A DNA stretch of 64,000 nt, taken from assembly GCF_009807035.1 (NCBI RefSeq), contig NZ_WUBI01000004.1:558001-622000 (forward strand), in the 5' to 3' direction. The stretch comes from Paenibacillus dendrobii (GTDB taxonomy: Bacteria > Bacillota > Bacilli > Paenibacillales > Paenibacillaceae). Below the pieces are notes generated by a model. It saw only the letters and a list, made by a program, of their open reading frames with translations. It did no database searches and was not told where the DNA came from. A program made the position numbers and the translations under genes. Each line of letters starts with the position of its first letter. Position 1 is the first letter of the stretch. Positions 63,933-64,000 of the stretch are shown here, piece after piece.

Positions 63933-64000
63933 CACCTTCTTGCGGCATTTGCGGGAAGGGGCGAAGAACGTATTCCGCAACGGCTGGATGTCCGTCGCAT
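63922..64000 (+). CDS. ftsX: Cell division protein FtsX (3' end missing)
   Basis: The first 26 residues ([23 protein letters not shown]...) match the N-terminal cytoplasmic part of FtsX before its first membrane helix. Overlaps ftsE by 11 bases with GAGAGGAG in front. The window ends here. Confidence 0.88.
   Translation, partial: MTFNTFLRHLREGAKNVFRNGWMSVA

Overview
The window is a stretch of a Gram-positive, low-to-medium GC endospore-former chromosome, most like Paenibacillus. Evidence: the Bacillus-type order fliS-fliT ... hpf-secA-prfB-yvjA, a prfB with the in-frame TGA recoding site, an argCJBDFGH run, yhbD-yhbE-yhbF (bactofilin) genes, a FapR-like operator before fabH, and ftsE-ftsX. 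No tRNA, rRNA, CRISPR array or transposase was seen. No database could be searched, so family names rest on recognised motifs and gene context.

Region 1 (1-18.5 kb) starts with the end of fliS and with fliT, then runs into a visibly AT-rich island of glycan genes: large glycosyltransferases fused to TPR repeats and methyltransferase-like domains, a CDP-glycerol pair (TagD-like cytidylyltransferase and TagB/F-like transferase), a sugar aminotransferase, further glycosyltransferases, and a compact acyl-chain module (two KAS III enzymes around a dedicated acyl carrier protein, a FabG-like reductase and a PglD/NeuD-like acyltransferase). The position directly behind fliS-fliT suggests flagellin glycosylation. 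The module looks built to make a short 3-hydroxyacyl group and attach it to an amino sugar. This is the best candidate for an undescribed system.

Region 2 (18.7-25.3 kb) is core: cold shock protein, hibernation factor hpf, secA, release factor 2 with programmed frameshift, and a YitT-family protein. A strongly structured leader lies between secA and prfB. Region 3 (25.4-34.5 kb) is the arginine cluster argC-J-B-D-F-G-H behind a palindromic ArgR/AhrC-type operator.

Region 4 (34.6-49.4 kb) is a type IV pilus locus: minor pilins, a PilX-like protein, PilB with a tandem MshEN (c-di-GMP-type) N-terminus, PilT, PilC, major pilin, prepilin peptidase, a PilM-PilN fusion and PilO. A large secreted Ig-like (DUF5057-like) protein is encoded on the opposite strand inside it. 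A long hairpin repeat with compensatory base changes occurs three times in intergenic DNA of regions 3 and 4.

Region 5 (49.5-64 kb) holds fabH, an AraC regulator divergent from a mannose operon (isomerase with a dead kinase-like N-terminus, ROK protein, GH38 mannosidase), yhbD with two bactofilins and an MFS exporter, a 51-residue protein, a VanW-family wall protein behind a WalR-like box, and ftsE-ftsX (ftsX cut by the window end).
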